Assembly (NCBI GenBank): GCA_000494145.1
Contig: AWOE01000041.1
Span: 1 to 15,605 of the forward strand
DNA length: 15,605 bases
DNA from: Candidatus Calditenuaceae archaeon JGI OTU-1
GTDB lineage: Archaea; Thermoproteota; Nitrososphaeria_A; Caldarchaeales; Calditenuaceae
Direction: 5' to 3'
Below are positions 14,001 to 15,605 of the stretch, piece after piece. The position numbers were made by a program, and so were the translations under genes. The notes below the pieces were generated by a model. That model had not been told where the DNA came from. It saw only the letters and a program-made list of their open reading frames with translations, and made no database searches. Positions within the stretch are counted from its first letter, which is position 1; each line of letters begins with the position of its first letter.

Positions 14001-15605
14001 ATTCCGCTTATCGTCTCGCCGAGTAGCTCGCCGTTGAAGGCTAGAGCGAGGCTGCACTCCTCCGCCGCGGTGAGCGCTTCCGCATAGATCTGCACACAGA
14101 ATATGCTGCCAGAGGCGTCTGCCTCAACTGTGTCGTCATCGCCGTCGCCGTCGAAGTCTCCCGTGAGAATCAGTGTGCCGGTTACGGTTCCGTGGAAGAC
14201 TCCGTCGCCTGGGGTCGGGTCGCTGAACTCTCCACTGACCGAAAGGTCCAGGGATCCAACTAATGGTACATCGTTCCTAACGCCGATGTCCATCGTCGTC
14301 GAGAAATCTATCGTGAGGGTCCCGGACATGCCTGTGGGCAGCACCGTTCCTTCAAGCGTTCCTCCCGTCACTGTTCCGTCGAATAGCTTGCCGGGTGTGG
14401 GGACGCTCTCCGTGAGGAGGTTGAACTCGCCGCTGAAACTACCTCCACCCAAAAGATCATTTGCAGACAGTACTGATACGAGCTCCGGCGGCCCCTTGAA
14501 GAGTATGGCCCCCGTGAAGTCGCTCATGATTGGGCAGGCGGCGAGGTTGTTGGGCAGTATGCAGACGTCGAGGTCGTGGCCCGTCACGAGGACCCTGACC
14601 GTCCCCGTCCCGGGCGGCCCCGGCCAGAACTCAAGCTCGAAGGGCCCTCCACTTACCTCTACAAAGTCGACGGTTGTGAAGTCATCGCTCCCGTCAACGC
14701 CCCTGTCGGCCTGACCCTGCCCAGCTTGGAAAGCCAGCGCCATAGCCATGACGTCGTGCTTCTTGAAGCTGACCAGGGCATCGTCTATGGTGAAGGACTG
14801 ACCGAAGCTCAGGGCCCAGTCGACCGCATTCGTGGGGTCTGAGGCGTTGTTGACGGCCACAAAGCCGAATGCCTCGATCGTCACGTCGAACCTTCCCGTG
14901 GTCGAGTCGAAGTCCGTCAGAGACAGATCGAACGGTCCCATGACCTCCAGCATGGTCTGCACCGGGTCCGTTACCGATATGTCTCCCGTGATCGCTTCCG
15001 CGTCGTGTATCATGAGCCAGAGCTTGTTGTTGGCCAGCACCGTGTACGGGAAGACCCATCCTCCGAACGGAGCGTCGTTAACGTAGTCGTAGAGGAGCGC
15101 TATCGCGTAGGGGTTCTTGACCCTGATGCTGTCGACGAGGACCGGTGTGCCGCCGTAGTTGTTCCGGCTCCCTCCCTTCCACTTGACCTGGACGTCGAAG
15201 CCGTCGTAGTTCGGGTCATCGGCGAGGGTCCTGGTCTTCATGTAGGTGATCTCCGGTATGAGGGCGGTCCAGTTCCTGCCGGCGTTGATGTAGGGGCCGT
15301 TCCAGGCACCTCCCCAGGCCCTCTCGAAGTATCCTCCGGGCTTCCAGGCGGGGCTGGTGTCATCGGCGGGGTCGAAGGCCTTGCTGACGTTCAGGCTTCC
15401 CCTGAGGCCCCAGTTGGTGCCGTTGGGGAAGCGGGCGAAATTGCTGAACTGGTCGAGGTAGCCCGGCCACTTGTGGGGGTCGTCGGTGCAGCCGCCTGCG
15501 TCGGTGGTCAGGATGTTGTGGCTGAGGTAGTAGGGCCTGTCGGGGGCCTTCTTCAGGTTGATCGTGACCTCAGCTCCGACCATCTTGTCGCCTATCTCTG
15601 GGTGC
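5015..15605 (-). CDS. Giant surface (S-layer-like) protein, C-terminal >3,500 residues, open at the window edge
   Basis: One uninterrupted frame, open through 15605. The ATG at 15583 lies inside the 95-bp repeat and is not the true start, because the frame upstream still matches the N-terminal part at 3072-4568. Numbering from that ATG: 1-~196 continue the N-terminal domain; ~200-1780 are beta-rich modules with Gly/Thr/Asp, paired cysteines and DxDxDG loops; ~1800-3450 are Ig/carboxypeptidase-regulatory-like modules (for example AIDFNGRPLAGAFVEL, VVIIAVDAQGRPVGGAVVTF, VVGELGQGLEGASVQLL). Residues 3475-3498 form one transmembrane helix (5090-5161), followed by a 24-residue basic tail ending APPPPKAPAK. 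The protein is extracellular, with N-x-S/T sequons throughout, and anchored by its C-terminus. It probably forms or decorates the cell surface layer; adhesion is an alternative. An oligo-T terminator follows. Confidence 0.92.
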   Translation of the reverse strand, partial: HPEIGDKMVGAEVTINLKKAPDRPYYLSHNILTTDAGGCTDDPHKWPGYLDQFSNFARFPNGTNWGLRGSLNVSKAFDPADDTSPAWKPGGYFERAWGGAWNGPYINAGRNWTALIPEITYMKTRTLADDPNYDGFDVQVKWKGGSRNNYGGTPVLVDSIRVKNPYAIALLYDYVNDAPFGGWVFPYTVLANNKLWLMIHDAEAITGDISVTDPVQTMLEVMGPFDLSLTDFDSTTGRFDVTIEAFGFVAVNNASDPTNAVDWALSFGQSFTIDDALVSFKKHDVMAMALAFQAGQGQADRGVDGSDDFTTVDFVEVSGGPFELEFWPGPPGTGTVRVLVTGHDLDVCILPNNLAACPIMSDFTGAILFKGPPELVSVLSANDLLGGGSFSGEFNLLTESVPTPGKLFDGTVTGGTLEGTVLPTGMSGTLTIDFSTTMDIGVRNDVPLVGSLDLSVSGEFSDPTPGDGVFHGTVTGTLILTGDFDGDGDDDTVEADASGSIFCVQIYAEALTAAEECSLALAFNGELLGETISGILEIQASVDDILDPDGTISLTLESGTVSGMFAWKADQVTPGKFGPTALQDTPTPNIQFTFYPTGMQGDAGLLLETVADVQGVSWTFSFDLSWLINDVAYYDYYTLTIDDIAIPVSGSILVDYDGIGGANDRIFILDGSQIVVDLVDVHIHRAWREVTTGAFVLDDSTTITVCIDISNDGSFACGVFDSTNLAGTAGNVETYHDPDTGVVTLVSVLSLTIDNTANPSLGDVEPDGNPDFADITTAIDVSFSLTATLTPPTLTFTGGSLTASGVIQVFDANSYGYVSVSGSVPGTTLPDQTLTVAGQDRYTIEGSVTCTFSGTIPMLGTSTGTVTCTSTHQLFIDIHNNGVDQNTPSLSPTTWTAGSIDITHDGSGGVTITITTPPYVQTVLYTDTFDSGSIANDQFEVFKQVITPTPIAGTLDPIANELTISGTVQDTGTHAIDISSNEPIPADDVVIPESNSIVLTSQTETVSPTTVLLDNILFVIGSDELEITTTLVDPDTGEVEGVISGPFLGFIDISQNGSPEPEEEITGTLTANFRCIEAWPTTSPTVCDIEISYDGLIGGAHPISGTFEINDGTGSSTLLTTGDVLWSSIVTGDADDAVGGDFQISNTFLGQIFDGVVDTTGDPNNSEFGALQDLVGPIHASGTVTALWAGPTAEIGNVQGLTIQIYLDGAAIDCLIPDASDGDMECTIVAEEVIGPGIINIELQDPDTGAVVNVLDESAAGTLWCSDVWPPGSTGECRLQIAWSGTWNGQPISGVITSATPASALDGGTSSITDSTVPEMTIDGFNLDASFVAGMFILNDDGAVTGVIDEGDLTDFYAELDMTGEVKLVGILDDVTFTADVEIGTVTIPGVTFTFDSDVFTAVIADPQDLGHLTGTFSVLPLTASIPGFGTLVAVGTGYLDCLLGLLFCDISIDFTGDIGGEPASGTITLFDVGITTAGLANDGTVIIAMDGGYVGGEMTVDVTSVVSGLIHSGSATDIDISFYDRGVEAVFVTGFLELQGLVDIGTSQNIPASGWLSFSGVGNIDNSDNYEANIWGFLLLSVAGVGTIGADFSGTLLCSNLRPEPIPPTICTLSGDFDGYLNGDRISGSIVVSGFAFSPVDSDIFFEMTEYEWLTVSGAIPGPDNVWVDADGDGDVDPGETTTSGFVVLWGGILSVDPIVKASITFMDFSSFWHLYGLAGITAFDPMVIGGRASGTTIAGISIDPGVEGSFRITLNQPVFLSIFSFVVPLSDFSNDDEHLDDYLFGGYDDFALTGTGMVYITAWVHDVAFKVVDNMGNTLPASNTVVTLTRLNGPDVTRSGTATDPDQQQGNLAWSYSQWAGADTGYAIFYQLPGDQAYGVIVRVDGVVVYEEPYEIEKLTKTELITIVAQVFKLKVLVLDCEGQTLGPAYLSYIDQTGARRITLVDDYGAKDFGFVPAGGIRFTGVWWKGVWVTFVKAEVGDTELPLEPDGTLSIGVDSNVDSPVKLYANIIDIKFTPYDFNGDNIIPRLNITLMWVGEHPLTRKKLWFLETLDPSGDTNPQPFNTTVQVDQFLRYTVRYFEGEPETDGELKTYSKAEYVFYQMPPTLYNITVTTVTDPDYDPETEQTPGSAKWPGRTVPVAYEIKIKYTSTSSPPVIITSPADYVNDRVVLRIFSTFNPDRTHYGRPVDETWPFEGALDVYNPGGVGNFTGIPGCEVSRRLLVWAHTFFKRIVDGATRVGGATYSIVNDNELVMEFYNPNDDSFYPVHLAFWTEDTVDTTWLRKTSQSLSVIWWNGSYRAEGLELPTNMTFTVDKWWNNSATNMVWPRHNFTVQPSRLHFETMGEYVVGNWTKIEETVAPYGNAIVYEKETLQLPAPVTFVKPKAVDKGGEPLENALIEAWILNLELSERISISADSGSAELRQYYLNPYCNATLNQTYTIAWEWERKRVADPDDPQRFIEVRWDRLYITINDTVTIFVQVPPWPAKLFIRNVLDDLDLVVTSRWIYATVDNPNCPIDNNVGADTPRTYPDGQLAYARWWTGPDGLIRSFTVPGYEGLLLLPTSGWLNHTFSVEGHLGVTLPLREEFHYQFNVVWKSAVVYSDNFVLDKKFVEFGASEVYDVRFMFTLSNSTDPAHAVRDLNLWIYYPNVTTWHSAGLWNAWPPAPQDYQPCSTSAFPCGLRVTLISSSDADGIVEFTKIPGPRFMNTTWKYVFSANHSAVTWLRDLVATQFVLNNETFGDGPLKVVTTNRVTVPIMLNAARQLSVVLLTWRDEQGVPTAYPVQGYTVKLQGRRLGTPVDTGVMTRTSDSLGFATFESDPTDVTKVFWYGLKVRYRVEPPAYVNEPDDTKWRDWMRGLNVQLVEQPYNTPTRRSSFAYFPTEEPTHWAITSITTTFDPDGYCFGLCTYYDEEQGRTVSKPFVITVNYAAVTVRAIDFNGRPLAGAFVELVDRASGRIAAWSYTANATWSARPIDLETLFMFHRGELLDPRPIGGAGYTAIMNLTFGRWNYDANNDDVVDNSGVRNPLELIVRVYWLANDPTPDNAVGNLWPVWPFRDETAPLPRHVKVYDSDFDETDAAAKTLTVPHSEAAIGLRLPDRVISASDPVSRGVHRDVTTAVFDFMALLNYGGKTLPDEILRRLEVFVHKKVGATTELSLRFTEGVGMSSGTFTINRLPRGVYELEVRFGPAGTIFKRTFDISTVNVGTVQVEASLPFTDLSFEVTDLRGRPLTIAPGDVSIEPEAYYFRREVAGNVITVTALYTGAPVTVTVRYTSPTYGTTTQVTLTDTADGIRTRLIGGRTLQLPVDDVVIIAVDAQGRPVGGAVVTFQGVTKTTGPDGRAVFERVPLGTEDSPLTYNLRVSVEGVEVYARDEPISVARKEISVLAQLFTLTVRVVGELGQGLEGASVQLLRAGTTVATGSADSAGAVRFEKLAPASYEVRAQYKGFSGSATVSLDMLRRGEVVEIPLPVYVEVLGIPMSLATLLALAIGLILLVIVLAIIISEYRWWRGRRLGVYAPPPPKAPAK
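5090..5161 (-). other. C-terminal transmembrane anchor segment
   Basis: Encodes MSLATLLALAIGLILLVIVL plus AIII, 24 hydrophobic residues. It is followed by EYRWWRGRR, whose positive charges put the tail in the cytoplasm. With the signal peptide at 3072 this gives a type I topology: a huge outside part and a 24-residue inside tail. Confidence 0.88.
10564..10605 (-). other. Calcium-type Asp loop in the giant protein
   Basis: Encodes WVDADGDGDVDPGE, a D-x-D-x-D-G-x-x-D loop like those of EF-hand, dockerin and thrombospondin type 3 repeats. A second one, DFDGDGDDDTVEAD, is at about 14120-14163. Calcium binding would stabilise the extracellular fold; this is inferred from the motif. Confidence 0.5.
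10700..14110 (-). repeat. Family of degenerate Cys-pair beta modules in the giant protein
   Basis: Five segments share G-(T/S)-L-x-C, 6-13 residues, C-x-(L/I)-x-(I/A)-x-(F/W/Y)-x-G, then a Gly and (I/A)-S-G about 8 residues on. They lie at 13988-14110 (Cys 496/510), 12272-12397 (Cys 1068/1080), ~11705-11824 (Cys 1258/1270), ~11183-11297 (Cys 1435/1442) and 10700-10822 (Cys 1592/1605), numbered from the ATG at 15583. Two are preceded by a DPDTG motif (VDPDTGEVEG, QDPDTGAVVN), so the full module is larger than the cysteine core. Each pair probably forms a disulfide outside the cell. Confidence 0.65.
15511..15605 (-). repeat. 95-bp perfect inverted repeat, right copy
   Basis: Reverse complement of 4475-4569 without a mismatch, and it reaches the last base of the window. 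Inward from 15510 the giant frame continues with LTTDAGGCTDD, where the left copy instead runs into ef1b sequence. Confidence 0.97.

Noticed and set aside
15583..15583. The ATG at 15583 as the real start of the giant gene
   Set aside because: The frame stays open upstream to the window edge and matches the surface-protein N-terminal part codon for codon; no signal peptide follows this ATG although the protein has an extracellular make-up.

Overview
The window looks like an archaeal contig, probably from a thermophilic member of the TACK group. The evidence is a recognisable C-terminal piece of archaeal elongation factor 1-beta, a VapBC pair, two coiled-coil proteins of the archaeal DUF3782/PD-(D/E)XK type, TATA-like promoters about 25 nt ahead of starts, GTG and TTG starts, heavy use of AGG/AGA for arginine, and a giant N-glycosylated surface protein with an archaeal-type C-terminal membrane anchor. 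A closer placement is not possible from the sequence alone.

Left part (1-2803): a 5'-truncated coiled-coil/nuclease-fold gene (copy A), a decayed 5' remnant of the same family, a leaderless-looking vapB overlapping vapC by 4 bp (vapC appears cut short by an in-frame TAG), and a full-length second coiled-coil/nuclease-fold gene (copy C). Copy C carries ten 18- or 25-residue repeats, two of them from a perfect 75-bp tandem duplication.

Centre (3026-5014): a promoter and signal-peptide-bearing N-terminal part of a very large surface (S-layer-like) protein on the + strand. Homology stops abruptly at 4569. The next base begins the last 60 codons of an archaeal EF-1beta gene in another frame, which lacks its own first third. 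A short gap with a minus-strand oligo-T terminator follows.

Right part (5015-15605): one uninterrupted minus-strand reading frame of more than 3,500 codons, open at the window edge. It encodes the rest of the giant surface protein: a middle region of beta-rich modules with paired cysteines and Asp-rich calcium-type loops at visibly lower GC, then many Ig/carboxypeptidase-regulatory-like modules, one transmembrane helix and a short basic, proline-rich tail.

The last 95 bp of the window are a perfect inverted copy of 4475-4569. Joining the + strand N-terminal part to the minus-strand frame through this repeat gives one continuous protein of 3,997 residues with a signal peptide at one end and a membrane anchor at the other. 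The window therefore shows a surface-protein gene split in head-to-head orientation at a repeat. The break could be an assembly or amplification chimera (favoured, because it also decapitates the essential EF-1beta gene) or a real DNA inversion that switches the surface protein.
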